DNA of 64,000 nucleotides, taken from Lentihominibacter hominis. GTDB taxonomy: Bacteria > Bacillota > Clostridia > Peptostreptococcales > Anaerovoracaceae. Location of the stretch: contig NZ_JACRTA010000003.1 in assembly GCF_014385065.1 (NCBI RefSeq), positions 434,001 through 498,000 on the forward strand. Reading direction: 5' to 3'. Shown here piece after piece: positions 25,276 through 34,450 of the stretch. Below the pieces are notes generated by a model. That model ran no database searches, was not told the origin of the DNA, and worked only from the letters and a program-made list of their open reading frames with translations. Within the stretch, counting starts at the first letter, position 1. Every line of letters begins with the position of its first letter. The position numbers and the translations under genes were made by a program.

Positions 25276-26639
25276 GTGACAATAAGCATACAAAATCCAT
25301 ATCAAGAAAAATAAACGCTGGCAACTTTTCTCAGCTGCTGTCATCTTTTATACTAATAGACATTCTGATTATAGTCATCTCTGTCTCTATGTGGTGTTAC
25401 AGCGCAGAAAAAAAAAGCAGCAGTACTCTTAAAGTATTTTCTGACAGAAAATTCTCATCAGTTACATCGCTGAAAATAGAAGAAAACGATCGATCATCAG
25501 ATGAATATAAAGCCACAATTCAATACAAAGAAACCGATAAAAACCGTTTCACTTTCATATTTCCTAAAAAATTTGAAAAATTTTTAATGAAAACCGTATA
25601 TGTATATAAAGATAGCAACGATTTTGAACATTTTCTTTACAGCGGAGACTTTCTTGTAAATCTAACATCCTGTCTCTATGTACTAATTTTTACAGAAATG
25701 ATCACTCTATTTTCCTGTGCAGTTTCAGGGGCCTCTAAAATAAGACGTCATCTGGCGCCCCTAGATGAGTTGGCCTTTAAAGCACATATCCTGGGAAACA
25801 CTACTGACTTTGACCAGCAAGCATTCGCTGAACTGGAAAATGCCATAAATGCCATAAGTCCTGCCAAAGAAGGAGTTAGGCTCCGCACCGGCAATGCTGA
25901 AATGATACAGCTCGAAAACTCTATCAACAATTTGCTGGACAGAATGAGAGACAGCTACAGACAGCAGTCCAGATTCGTTTCAGACGCCTCTCACGAGCTG
26001 CGCACACCGCTTTCAGTATTACAGGGTTATGTAAATATGCTGGACAGATGGGGAAAAAATGATGAGAAAATACTAGATGAATCTATAGATGCCATAAAAA
26101 GTGAAACCCAACATATGCAAAAACTTGTAGAACAGCTGCTTTTCCTTGCAAGAAGTGACAGTGGAAAGACAAAACTCAATATACAAGCCATATCACTCAA
26201 TGACATGATGCAGGAAGTATATGAAGAATCAACAATGATAGATCACAAACATAAATATATTTTTAAACCGGCAAAAGAGGACATACAGGCATACGGTGAT
26301 ATATCAATGCTTAAGCAGACAGTCCGCATACTGTTGGATAATGCTGTCAAATATACTCCTGAAGGATCATCCATCATATTAAAAACTATGCTGACCAATA
26401 ATACGCCTTCCTTTATAGTCCAAGACGAAGGCATAGGTATCAGAGGAAACGATATTCCTCACGTCTTCGAACGTTTTTTCCGTTCTGATCCGGCAAGAAG
26501 AAAAGACAACGGAGGAACAGGTCTGGGTCTTTCCATCGCAAAATGGATAATAGACAAACATGGCGGATATTTCAGCATACTGTCGCGTGAAGACATAGGA
26601 ACCAGAATAACAGTCAGTCTGCCGCAAAAGAATTTATAG
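25272..26639 (+). CDS. Membrane sensor histidine kinase
   Basis: A 455-residue kinase. Two membrane segments (about 18-42 and 128-150) bracket an external domain of about 85 residues. A HAMP-like linker leads to the H-box DASHELRTPLSVLQGY with the phospho-accepting His near 240. The ATP domain shows the N box DNAVKYTP near 356, QDEGIGI near 385 and GGTGLGLSIAKW near 415. It is the partner of the OmpR-type regulator it overlaps. The external ligand is unknown; the envelope-remodelling gene upstream suggests a cell-wall signal, which is inference only. Confidence 0.95.
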   Translation: MSDNKHTKSISRKINAGNFSQLLSSFILIDILIIVISVSMWCYSAEKKSSSTLKVFSDRKFSSVTSLKIEENDRSSDEYKATIQYKETDKNRFTFIFPKKFEKFLMKTVYVYKDSNDFEHFLYSGDFLVNLTSCLYVLIFTEMITLFSCAVSGASKIRRHLAPLDELAFKAHILGNTTDFDQQAFAELENAINAISPAKEGVRLRTGNAEMIQLENSINNLLDRMRDSYRQQSRFVSDASHELRTPLSVLQGYVNMLDRWGKNDEKILDESIDAIKSETQHMQKLVEQLLFLARSDSGKTKLNIQAISLNDMMQEVYEESTMIDHKHKYIFKPAKEDIQAYGDISMLKQTVRILLDNAVKYTPEGSSIILKTMLTNNTPSFIVQDEGIGIRGNDIPHVFERFFRSDPARRKDNGGTGLGLSIAKWIIDKHGGYFSILSREDIGTRITVSLPQKNL

Positions 26640-26651
26640 CAACTGCATTCC

Positions 26652-27563
26652 TTATACTATCCTGTTAAGACGCCCTCCTTTAAGAAAACTTTTAAGATTT
26701 TCTGCACATGTTTCTATTACGATTCTCCTCGTTTCTAAAGGAGAAAAACCTATATGAGGAGTGATAAAACAATTTTCAAGAGATAAAAGCGGATTGTCTT
26801 TTTCAGGTGGTTCCAAAGCCATCACATCTATCGCAGCTGCCGAAATCTTCCTTGATTTCAAAGCCCGGGCCAGAGCATTTTCATCTATAAGCCCGCCTCT
26901 GGCCGTATTGATAAGTACAGCGCCATCTTTCATATTGTTTATAAAATCTTCGTTAACAATTCCGGCGTTGTCTTCTGTTAGGGGGCAGCTCAGTGATACC
27001 ACATCAGAAGATATGGCGGCGCTCGGATTGCGACTGTATATGTTCACCTTCATTCCAAGAGCCTTTGCGATCTCTGCTATCCTCTTTCCGATAGCCCCAT
27101 AACCTATTATTCCGATAGATTTTCCGCAAAGCAGGGTTATAGATACATCAGAAAATCCACCGTCACTTTTACTGTTCCATTTACCGTTTTTCACTGCGTC
27201 ATCATATATATGTATCTTGTTAGTTACATACAGCAGAAGAGCTGCCGCATGCTGTGCAACAGCATCCGACGCATATGCGGGAACATTGGTAACTGCTATT
27301 CCCAGCTCTTCTGCTGCTTCTGTATCAACGTTGTCAAATCCTGTAGCTGCTATTCCTATATACTTCAGATCAGTGAACTGTTCCATGATTTTCCTGTCTA
27401 TTATTACAGAATCTGTAATGATAGCTTCTGCTCCTATAAGCCTCTCTTGCATCTGCTCTTTTTCAGTCTTTTCATACCACTGAAATGTACAAAAATGTTG
27501 AAAAGTTTTCCATGATATATCTCCGGGATTCACCCCTGCACAGTCCAAAAATACACATTTCAT
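26652..27563 (-). CDS. D-2-hydroxyacid dehydrogenase (NAD-dependent)
   Basis: A protein of about 303 residues of the D-isomer-specific 2-hydroxyacid dehydrogenase family. It shows IGIAATGFDNVDTEAA with the substrate-binding Asn near 75, the NAD loop GIIGYGAIGKRIAEI near 145, the INTARGGLIDE Arg motif near 222 and the catalytic His in ITPHIGF near 273. Substrates in the family include glycerate, hydroxypyruvate, phosphoglycerate and lactate; sequence alone does not decide. A GGAG site supports the ATG at 27563, just behind the rsmE stop, over the ATG at 27584. It appears to be cotranscribed with prmA and rsmE although it is not part of the usual cluster. Confidence 0.9.
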   Translation of the reverse strand: MKCVFLDCAGVNPGDISWKTFQHFCTFQWYEKTEKEQMQERLIGAEAIITDSVIIDRKIMEQFTDLKYIGIAATGFDNVDTEAAEELGIAVTNVPAYASDAVAQHAAALLLYVTNKIHIYDDAVKNGKWNSKSDGGFSDVSITLLCGKSIGIIGYGAIGKRIAEIAKALGMKVNIYSRNPSAAISSDVVSLSCPLTEDNAGIVNEDFINNMKDGAVLINTARGGLIDENALARALKSRKISAAAIDVMALEPPEKDNPLLSLENCFITPHIGFSPLETRRIVIETCAENLKSFLKGGRLNRIV

Positions 27564-27567
27564 GTCA

Positions 27568-28329
27568 TCATAACTCCATTTCATATATGATCATTGATAA
27601 TGCCGCAAGAGATGCTGTCTCAGTTCTCAAAATCGTTTTACCCAGCGATACTGATTTTCCTCCGCTTCCGGTAATTCTTTCAGCTTCTTCCCGGGAAAAT
27701 CCTCCCTCAGGTCCTATTATGACGGCTATACTCTCCACATTCAGCTCTTTGGCATTGTCTGATGAGCCATTTTGCTGTCTCAGAACATCCTTTATCGTCA
27801 CGCCATCTTCATTTTCATATGGAAACAGAACAAGATCAAAGTCACCGAATGAATCTATCACCTCCGTCATTTTAACAGCTTGTGATATCTGCGGAATTAT
27901 CCCGCGTCTGCATTGTTTAACCGCTTCATCCGATATCTTCTGCCACCTCTGTATTTTCTTACTGAAATTACCCTTATCAGACACCACTGTCCTGTCAGTA
28001 AATACAGGAATTATACTGCTTACGCCAAGCTCTACGGCTTTCTGTACTATCAGCTCCATCTTTCCCTGTTTAGGTATGCCCTGAAACAACGTTATCTTGA
28101 TATCAGGTTCCGAAGAAAATTTTTGTTTATCCAAGATCAAAACTTTTGCGCAGTCTTCATCAATAGACACTATTTCAGTCCTGTATTCCCAAACTTGCGA
28201 ATCTGAAATATCCAGCCTGTCACCTGCCGAAAGACGCAGCACTCTCTCCATATGGTGCAAATCGTTTTTATCATCTATCGTGATATACTTTTCTCCTACA
28301 TTCTCAGGAGGAACAAAAAATCTTCTCAT
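27568..28329 (-). CDS. rsmE: 16S rRNA m3U1498 methyltransferase
   Basis: A 253-residue SPOUT-family protein. An N-terminal PUA-like domain (MRRFFVPPENVG, then HHMERVLRLSAGD near 25) is followed by the knotted methyltransferase domain with LFQGIPKQGKMELIVQKAVELGV near 82, KQCRRGIIPQI near 133, IIGPEGGFSREEAE near 204 and the C-terminal LGKTILRTETASLAAL. It methylates U1498 of 16S rRNA. It follows prmA by three bases, the conserved prmA-rsmE order of Firmicutes. Confidence 0.96.
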   Translation of the reverse strand: MRRFFVPPENVGEKYITIDDKNDLHHMERVLRLSAGDRLDISDSQVWEYRTEIVSIDEDCAKVLILDKQKFSSEPDIKITLFQGIPKQGKMELIVQKAVELGVSSIIPVFTDRTVVSDKGNFSKKIQRWQKISDEAVKQCRRGIIPQISQAVKMTEVIDSFGDFDLVLFPYENEDGVTIKDVLRQQNGSSDNAKELNVESIAVIIGPEGGFSREEAERITGSGGKSVSLGKTILRTETASLAALSMIIYEMEL

Positions 28330-28332
28330 TAC

Positions 28333-29307
28333 TTACCTTCTTGCCACTATGGCACACCACTCGCCGTCTTCTTCTATTTCAAGTATTTCAAAACCTGCAT
28401 TCCTTATAGCTTCAGATACAGTCTCCTTCTTTTCTGTCAATATACCTGAGGATATGAATATTCCTCCATCTTCCATATGATTTGCTGCACTTTCAGCAAG
28501 CACCATAACAAGATCTGCCATCAGGTTAGCCACAATAATATCAGCTTTAAAATCTATTCCTTTTGTCAGATCTCCCTGAACTACAGACACATTATTTAAA
28601 ACTCCGTTGAGTTTTACGTTTTCCTCAGCTACACTTACAGCATCCTTATCTATCTCAACAGCCATGACCTCGCCTGCCCCTAAAAGAGCAGCAGCTATGG
28701 AAAGGATACCTGACCCGCATCCTATATCAAGAACCTTTTTATTCTCAGGAAAATCGCTGAGATACTTTTCCATCAGCCTGAGACATAAAGAAGTAGTCTC
28801 ATGAGTTCCTGTTCCAAAAGCCATTCCCGGATCTATCTGGAGTACGATTTCTCCATCGCCGGCGATGTACTCTTCCCACGTTGGTTTCACCACTATACGC
28901 TTGGTTATCTTAGAAGGCTTGAAATTTTCCTTCCATTTATCCTTCCAATCTTCATCATCTACAGTCACCGCCTCTGCATATAACCTTCCGAAGTCTACGT
29001 CCCAACCGTAGAGGCCTTCAAGCTCCTTGCTCTTAAGCATCATCACTGCTATTTTAAGTTCCTGTATTTTTTCTCTGTTTTCCGGAGTATCTTCAAAATA
29101 AGCTGAAATACTCGGTTCACGCTCAAGATCTTCCTTAAGCTGATCATCTACATAATCCCAGTCGTACTCATTCTTTTTATTCAAAATATCTTCCATATCA
29201 GCCGGATCTGTTATGGAGACACTATCTATTCCTTTTGACATAAACATAGCAGTTACCTGCTCTATCCCCTGTCTACTGGCACGTACTTTGAATTCAATAT
29301 ATTTCAT
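28333..29307 (-). CDS. prmA: Ribosomal protein L11 methyltransferase
   Basis: A 324-residue PrmA: N-terminal substrate-recognition domain (about 1-95), linker, and a C-terminal methyltransferase domain with DPGMAFGTGTHETTSLCL near 158, VLDIGCGSGILSIAAA near 190 and VANLMADLV near 258. It trimethylates L11. An ATG 19 codons upstream lies inside the terminator hairpin at 29346-29380 and has no ribosome site; GGGAGGAAATAAT precedes the ATG at 29307, which is therefore the start. In the ancestral cluster prmA follows dnaJ; here 3.8 kb of transporter genes separate them. Confidence 0.96.
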   Translation of the reverse strand: MKYIEFKVRASRQGIEQVTAMFMSKGIDSVSITDPADMEDILNKKNEYDWDYVDDQLKEDLEREPSISAYFEDTPENREKIQELKIAVMMLKSKELEGLYGWDVDFGRLYAEAVTVDDEDWKDKWKENFKPSKITKRIVVKPTWEEYIAGDGEIVLQIDPGMAFGTGTHETTSLCLRLMEKYLSDFPENKKVLDIGCGSGILSIAAALLGAGEVMAVEIDKDAVSVAEENVKLNGVLNNVSVVQGDLTKGIDFKADIIVANLMADLVMVLAESAANHMEDGGIFISSGILTEKKETVSEAIRNAGFEILEIEEDGEWCAIVARR

Positions 29308-29345
29308 ATTATTTCCTCCCATTTTAATATGTATGATTATAACAG

Positions 29346-29380
29346 AAAAGCCCGGATGAGCCAACAGCCTCCGGGCTTTT
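29346..29380 (-). terminator. Terminator behind the first MATE gene
   Basis: AAAAGCCCGGA and TCCGGGCTTTT form an 11-bp stem with A and T tails. It lies 26 bases behind the MATE stop on the minus strand and before prmA. Confidence 0.9.
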
Positions 29381-29406
29381 ACGCAATTCCTTAGTGAATA
29401 TTCATA

Positions 29407-30741
29407 TCATCCAAGCCTGTAGTGATATCTGTTTTTGTATTTTTTAAACATCGCAAATGTAAGCCCCAATGTGGTTATTTCTGCAAATGTGAGCGTCAGG
29501 AAAACTCCCGTCATACCAAACAGCCAGCTTAGAAGCATAACACCTATTATATTCATTATCAAAGCTCTGGACATTGATATAAGAGCTGAAACAGGTCCGT
29601 TGCCATATGCAGTGAAAAATCCCGAAGCAAATATATTGGCTCCGCACAAAAGCAATGCTCCCGATAAGAATCTTACACCTGTGAGAGCTATATCAAACAG
29701 CTCGCTTCCCGGTCTTTCAAAAATCATAACTATATATTTCCCAAACAGCAGACATCCTACGGCGCTTACTATACATGTCACCAGTATAAACCGTTTTGAG
29801 TACTTTATGAATATATTTACTTTGTCATAATCCTTTGCTCCGTAAAAATAACTTATCAGAGGAGCGACTCCCATCACATATCCTAAATGTATCGAGATAA
29901 GCAGATAATGGATATTCAGTACAATGCTCATGGCTGCAACGCCTACATTGCCTACTATCTTTATAATGACTATATTGAAGAAAAAAGTTGTTATGCCTGA
30001 CGACGCCTCACTTACCATTTCAGAAGATCCGTTTAAGAAGCAGTGCCCTATGAATCTCCAGTCATTTTTCAATTTAACAAACTTAAGCTTGGTATCAGCA
30101 AATATGAAGTATGCGCCCCCTACCAGCATAATGACCACAAAACCGCTTATATTAGCATATGCAGTTCCTTTTATTCCCATATCCATAGGTCCCATAAATA
30201 TGTAATCAAGGATCAGATGTACAACGCCGCCTGAAAGATACAGAAACAATGTAAAGGCCGGCTTTCCGTCTACTCTTATGAAATATTCAAACAGCTGCCC
30301 CAAAAATGCTGCAGGAAATCCCCACACAAGAATCTGAAGATAGTCGCGGCAATATTCTCCCAATTCATCAGTAGCTCCCAAAAAATTTACGATAGGATCC
30401 ATAAAAATGATACATATCACCGAAAACAAAATACCTGAAATAATAGATACTATACATATAAGGGTATATTTTTCATTTGCTCCCTGCTGGTCACCTTCTC
30501 CCATCTTTATAGCCACTATTGCACTTGATCCTGCTGCCAGCATGACAGCAAATCCCCACATAAGTCCCTGCACCGGATAAGCTATAGAAAGACCTGCCAA
30601 TGCATCTTCTCCTACTAAATTGACTACAAAAATGGAATCCATATTGTAATAAAGACCAATTATAACCATCATCAGTACGGATGGCCATACAAAGTGAATA
30701 AACCTTTTAGGTGTAACTTTATCCGAAAAAATAGCTTCCAT
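29407..30741 (-). CDS. MATE family efflux transporter
   Basis: A 444-residue protein with about twelve membrane segments in two similar halves, typical of MATE exporters. The N-terminal half shows WPSVLMMVIIGLYYNMDSIFV and GEDALAGLSIAYP, a hallmark of the family. MATE proteins export drugs or metabolites using a sodium or proton gradient. The gene is divergent from a MerR-type regulator; a promoter with a 19-bp spacer and an operator-like dyad lies between them (30760-30790), so expression is probably ligand induced. A second, only distantly similar MATE gene lies 1 kb away. Confidence 0.93.
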   Translation of the reverse strand: MEAIFSDKVTPKRFIHFVWPSVLMMVIIGLYYNMDSIFVVNLVGEDALAGLSIAYPVQGLMWGFAVMLAAGSSAIVAIKMGEGDQQGANEKYTLICIVSIISGILFSVICIIFMDPIVNFLGATDELGEYCRDYLQILVWGFPAAFLGQLFEYFIRVDGKPAFTLFLYLSGGVVHLILDYIFMGPMDMGIKGTAYANISGFVVIMLVGGAYFIFADTKLKFVKLKNDWRFIGHCFLNGSSEMVSEASSGITTFFFNIVIIKIVGNVGVAAMSIVLNIHYLLISIHLGYVMGVAPLISYFYGAKDYDKVNIFIKYSKRFILVTCIVSAVGCLLFGKYIVMIFERPGSELFDIALTGVRFLSGALLLCGANIFASGFFTAYGNGPVSALISMSRALIMNIIGVMLLSWLFGMTGVFLTLTFAEITTLGLTFAMFKKYKNRYHYRLG

Positions 30742-30759
30742 ATATTTACCTCCTGTTTT

Positions 30760-30790
30760 ATAATAAAGTATACTGTAACCATATAGTCAA
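30760..30790 (-). promoter_or_regulatory. MerR-type promoter of the MATE gene
   Basis: On the minus strand TTGACT (30785-30790) and TATTAT (30760-30765) are 19 bases apart, the overlong spacer typical of MerR-activated promoters. An imperfect dyad (30767-30787, 7 of 10 pairs) fills the spacer. The divergent gene encodes a MerR protein. Confidence 0.7.
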
Positions 30791-30819
30791 CAATATTTTT
30801 AATTTTTAGGAGTAATATA

Positions 30820-31674
30820 ATGGGAAAATTCAGAAAAAAGCCTAAAGGATATTTTACAACAGGAGAATTCGCTAAGCTATGCGGAGTAAAAAAACAAACT
30901 CTATTCCATTATGATCAGATCGGAATACTTAAACCCGAAATAATAGGAAGCAATGGTTACAGATATTATTCGGTCCTTCAGTTTGATACCTATAATACTA
31001 TCGCCATGTTAAAAGAACTCGACATTCCTCTATCTTATATAAAAGAATATCTGGCCAGAAGAAACCCATCATCTTTTCTGATGCTTCTTAAGGAACATGA
31101 CACACTCATAGATGAAAAAATTTCTGAGCTACTTTGGCTCAAAACTTTTATCAGAGGAAAAATCAAAATAACAGAAGAAGGCATACAAGCCCGTCATAGC
31201 TATATCCACATAGAATATCGTCCGCAGGAGCATTATATAATCACCGAATACAGCGGCGGCCCCAATAATATCGACGAATACTCAGCTTATGCCAACCATT
31301 TATCCCATTGTCACCAAAACCAAATATTCAGTCCTTATGTGACAGGCGGTCTTATTGCTGTAGACGGAGGATATACATCGGAAAACTACCGTTATTCCCA
31401 TCTTTATACAAAACTTACTCCGGAAGACATCGGATATTCTTCTGTCAATATAACCACTATTCCTCCAAGAGCTTATGCAGTCATATACAGTACTCTTGGT
31501 TTTAATCCTGTATGTTCCATGCTTCCGAGGCTCATTGACTTTGCCGTAAAAAACAATTACATTCCCGGAAAACATTTTTTTGAAGATATCCTTTTAGACA
31601 GTGCTTCACGTTCAAGTCTCGACGAATATATTGTAAAAGTAGCCCTTCCCATAAGCGAAAAACCTCAGACATAA
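30820..31674 (+). CDS. MerR-family regulator with GyrI-like effector domain
   Basis: A 284-residue activator. A MerR helix-turn-helix opens the protein ([25 protein letters not shown] at about 12-38) with the wing [13 protein letters not shown], followed by a dimerisation helix (about 75-115) and a C-terminal domain (about 125-280) similar in layout to BmrR/GyrI multidrug-binding domains, including [16 protein letters not shown] and an IPPRAYAVI strand. AGGAGTAATATA precedes the ATG. It is divergent from the MATE transporter gene, whose promoter has the long spacer MerR proteins untwist. It most likely senses a drug and activates that transporter. Confidence 0.9.
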   Translation: MGKFRKKPKGYFTTGEFAKLCGVKKQTLFHYDQIGILKPEIIGSNGYRYYSVLQFDTYNTIAMLKELDIPLSYIKEYLARRNPSSFLMLLKEHDTLIDEKISELLWLKTFIRGKIKITEEGIQARHSYIHIEYRPQEHYIITEYSGGPNNIDEYSAYANHLSHCHQNQIFSPYVTGGLIAVDGGYTSENYRYSHLYTKLTPEDIGYSSVNITTIPPRAYAVIYSTLGFNPVCSMLPRLIDFAVKNNYIPGKHFFEDILLDSASRSSLDEYIVKVALPISEKPQT

Positions 31675-31736
31675 TTATCTGATACGTCCGGGATCTCAAT
31701 ATATTGATTTCATATCATATATCATACATATCTTCT

Positions 31737-33116
31737 TTATTTTATGACCTCATTTTTCCATCTGCTGCCATGATATCTCAGGCAAAAACATATTGAACGT
31801 ACAGCCCAATCCACAACCATTGCGATCCATACTCCCAAAACTCCCAATCCGATATATTTGCCTAACACAATACCAAACATGATCCTGAATATCCACATAG
31901 ATGCAACACCTACTATCATAGTAAAAGTCACATCTCCCGCAGCTCTCAGTACATTAGGCACAGTAAATGACAGCGGCCAAATAAATATGGCGGACACGCA
32001 GTTAACCATTATCAGCTGTGAAGCAAGTTCTCCTGTTTCCTGTGACAACCCGTATATTTTTATGATAAAAGGCATAGCTAACATTATAAGAACATTCGTC
32101 AACAGCATGGCAGCATATACCCATTTCAGCAGTTTTTTCGTGTAAAATCTCACCTGCCCATAATCTCCGGCCCCCACACATATACTTATTACTGATACTA
32201 CGCCATATCCCATTGCCATACCAGGAAGAACAGCTATCATTGAAACAGCATTTGAAACAGCGTTAGCTGCTATTGATACAGTCCCCAAACCTGATATCAT
32301 GCTGAGCAGTATAAGCTTGCCCAGCTGAAACATACTGTTTTCCACCCCATTGGGAACACCTATCTTTAAAATCTTTTTTATAAATCCCCAGTCAGGCTTT
32401 ACACCTATACCTCTGCTTATATGTACCTGTCTGTTCTGATTTCTCAAAAGCGCGATCATCACAGCAGCAGCTGTGATTCTTGATATCAGTGTAGGTATGG
32501 CGACTCCTTCAACACCTCTGTGAAATCCGAATATCAATATTGCATTGCCGGTCACATTAATAATATTCATCAGCAAAGATACATTCATAGAAGCTTTTGA
32601 ATTTCCTACACTTCTGAAAAGAGCCGCGCCTGAATTATATATGGATATAAAAGGAATAGATGCTACCACTATGATATAATAAGTATTGCAGTATTCAAGA
32701 ACATCTTTCTCTATATCTCCGAAAACGAGAGAGAGGAACTGATCTTTAAAGATATACATTATAACAATTATAGCCAAAGTTAAAATTACCGAAAAAACCA
32801 TGAGCTGATCTGCCGCTTTGTTAGCATTGTCTTTTTTCTGCTGCCCAAGAAACTGGCCTACAACTACTGCTCCACCCGTAGCCAAAGCCGTCAGCACAGT
32901 AATAACCAATACCATGACGGAATCCACAAGAGATACAGCCGATACCGCAGCCTCTCCCACACTTGCCACCATCACCGAATCAAGAAGCCCCACCGCAAAA
33001 ACAAGAAATTGTTCTATAAAAAGAGGCCACAGAAGCTTCATAAGATACTTGTTCGAAAACATCATTTTAGTTCCATTACTCTGCAAATCTTTTTCATTTT
33101 CTTTCTTTTTTATCAT
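31737..33116 (-). CDS. MATE family efflux transporter (second copy)
   Basis: A protein of about 459 residues with some twelve membrane segments and MATE hallmarks such as WPLFIEQFLVFAVGLLDSVMVASVGE near 30 and GGAVVVGQFLGQ near 80. It exports organic compounds by ion antiport. The frame is open to an ATG at 33152, but that codon abuts a terminator hairpin and has no ribosome site. The ATG at 33116, behind GTGGTGTGTGAA, starts a lysine-rich cytoplasmic tail and is preferred, with moderate certainty. It lies between MerR and dnaJ, interrupting the dnaJ-prmA pair; whether the MerR protein also controls it is unknown. Confidence 0.9.
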   Translation of the reverse strand: MIKKKENEKDLQSNGTKMMFSNKYLMKLLWPLFIEQFLVFAVGLLDSVMVASVGEAAVSAVSLVDSVMVLVITVLTALATGGAVVVGQFLGQQKKDNANKAADQLMVFSVILTLAIIVIMYIFKDQFLSLVFGDIEKDVLEYCNTYYIIVVASIPFISIYNSGAALFRSVGNSKASMNVSLLMNIINVTGNAILIFGFHRGVEGVAIPTLISRITAAAVMIALLRNQNRQVHISRGIGVKPDWGFIKKILKIGVPNGVENSMFQLGKLILLSMISGLGTVSIAANAVSNAVSMIAVLPGMAMGYGVVSVISICVGAGDYGQVRFYTKKLLKWVYAAMLLTNVLIMLAMPFIIKIYGLSQETGELASQLIMVNCVSAIFIWPLSFTVPNVLRAAGDVTFTMIVGVASMWIFRIMFGIVLGKYIGLGVLGVWIAMVVDWAVRSICFCLRYHGSRWKNEVIK

Positions 33117-33156
33117 TTCACACACCACAATGCAAACATACTCACTAACCACAAAT

Positions 33157-33185
33157 AGAGTGTAGATCCTGAGGATCTACACTCT
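33157..33185. terminator. Terminator behind dnaJ
   Basis: AGAGTGTAGATCC (33157-33169) and its perfect complement (33173-33185) with a three-base loop. It ends the heat-shock operon and lies 17 bases behind the dnaJ stop. The T-run on the minus strand is short (ATTTG), but the stem is long. Confidence 0.82.
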
Positions 33186-33201
33186 TTGCTTCTTTACAAC
33201 T

Positions 33202-34356
33202 TTATGAGAAAAATTCCTTTATTGAATCCAGAAAACTGCTTTTCTTATGATAACATTCACTTGTCACAGTTTTCCCCATAGATGCAATAGCTTTTTTCTG
33301 TTTGGAATTAAGCTTCGTAGGCACTTCCAAAGTGACTTTGACGTAAAGATCTCCTTTCTTACTGCTCCTAAGGCTCTTTATCCCCTTTCCTTTGAGTCTG
33401 AATACCGTACCGGGCTGTGTTCCGGCCGGAACCTTATAGGAAACTTTCTCTTCCAGGGTAGGTACTATTATATCATCTCCAAGAGCCGCCTGATCAAAAG
33501 TTATAGGTATTTCAAGCCATAAATCCTGTCCTCTTCGTTCAAAGAATTTGTGAGGCTTCACATTTATCACTATATACAGATCCCCGTCAGGCCCCCCATT
33601 AATCCCGGGCTCGCCCTGACCTTTAATAGGAATAACCGAATCATTATCCACACCTGCAGGTATGTTCACGGAAATAGTTACATTCTCTTTCACTCTTCCC
33701 GTTCCCCCACAGTCTCTGCAAGGCGTTTCATTTATCTCTCCTGTACCGTTACAGTCAGGACAAGGTGATACGCTTTGGAATGTTCCCAGCGGCGTCCTCT
33801 GAGAAGTCCTAACTTCTCCCGTTCCTCCGCATTTAGGACACTGCTTCTTTGATGTACCCGGCGCCGCTCCGGTGCCGTCACAAGTTTTACATGTTACAAA
33901 CTTGTTTATGCGGATCTGCTTTTTTGTACCGAATGCAGCTTCCTCAAAATCTATGGTTATAGCCTTCTGAAGATCACTGCCTTTTCTCGGCCCGTTTCTA
34001 CGCGAACTGCCTCTGCTACCGCCCCCGAAACCTCCAAAAGCACCTCCGAACATATCAAAGATATCTTCAAACCCTCCAAAACCTCCGAAGCCTCCAAAAC
34101 CACTGCCGCCCCCGAAGCCCGAATTAGGATCTACACCAGCATGACCGAATCTGTCATACTTTTCTTTCTTTTCGGGATCAGAAAGCACTGCGTATGCTTC
34201 ATTGATTTCCTTGAATCTCTCCTCAGCTTCTTTATCACCCTGATTTTTATCGGGATGATATTTCATAGCCATTTTTCTGAAAGCCTTCTTTATCTCATCA
34301 TCACTGGCCCCCTTTTGTAATCCAAGGACCTCGTAATAATCTCTCTTATCTGCCAT
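33202..34356 (-). CDS. dnaJ: Chaperone protein DnaJ
   Basis: A 384-residue type I DnaJ. The J domain carries HPDKNQGD near 34; a Gly/Phe-rich stretch covers about 77-120; four zinc CxxCxGxG repeats ([32 protein letters not shown]) lie at about 155-222; substrate-binding domains follow. It delivers unfolded proteins to DnaK and stimulates its ATPase. It is the last gene of the hrcA-grpE-dnaK-dnaJ operon, separated from dnaK by 94 bases with a strong hairpin that may lower its expression relative to dnaK. Confidence 0.98.
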   Translation of the reverse strand: MADKRDYYEVLGLQKGASDDEIKKAFRKMAMKYHPDKNQGDKEAEERFKEINEAYAVLSDPEKKEKYDRFGHAGVDPNSGFGGGSGFGGFGGFGGFEDIFDMFGGAFGGFGGGSRGSSRRNGPRKGSDLQKAITIDFEEAAFGTKKQIRINKFVTCKTCDGTGAAPGTSKKQCPKCGGTGEVRTSQRTPLGTFQSVSPCPDCNGTGEINETPCRDCGGTGRVKENVTISVNIPAGVDNDSVIPIKGQGEPGINGGPDGDLYIVINVKPHKFFERRGQDLWLEIPITFDQAALGDDIIVPTLEEKVSYKVPAGTQPGTVFRLKGKGIKSLRSSKKGDLYVKVTLEVPTKLNSKQKKAIASMGKTVTSECYHKKSSFLDSIKEFFS

Positions 34357-34385
34357 TGATACTTCCTCTATATAAACATAACTTC

Positions 34386-34411
34386 GCTTGCGGCCTTAAA
34401 AGACCGCAAGC
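34386..34411 (-). promoter_or_regulatory. Hairpin between dnaK and dnaJ
   Basis: GCTTGCGG and CCGCAAGC pair over eight bases with a ten-base loop. There is no T-run, so it is more likely a processing or mRNA-stabilising element than a terminator. Confidence 0.6.
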
Positions 34412-34450
34412 TGTTATCATAAATTATTCAATCCATCTCACCGTTATAGC

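Noticed and set aside
29308..29364. prmA start at 29364
   Set aside because: The codon lies within a terminator hairpin and lacks a ribosome site; GGGAGG supports 29307.
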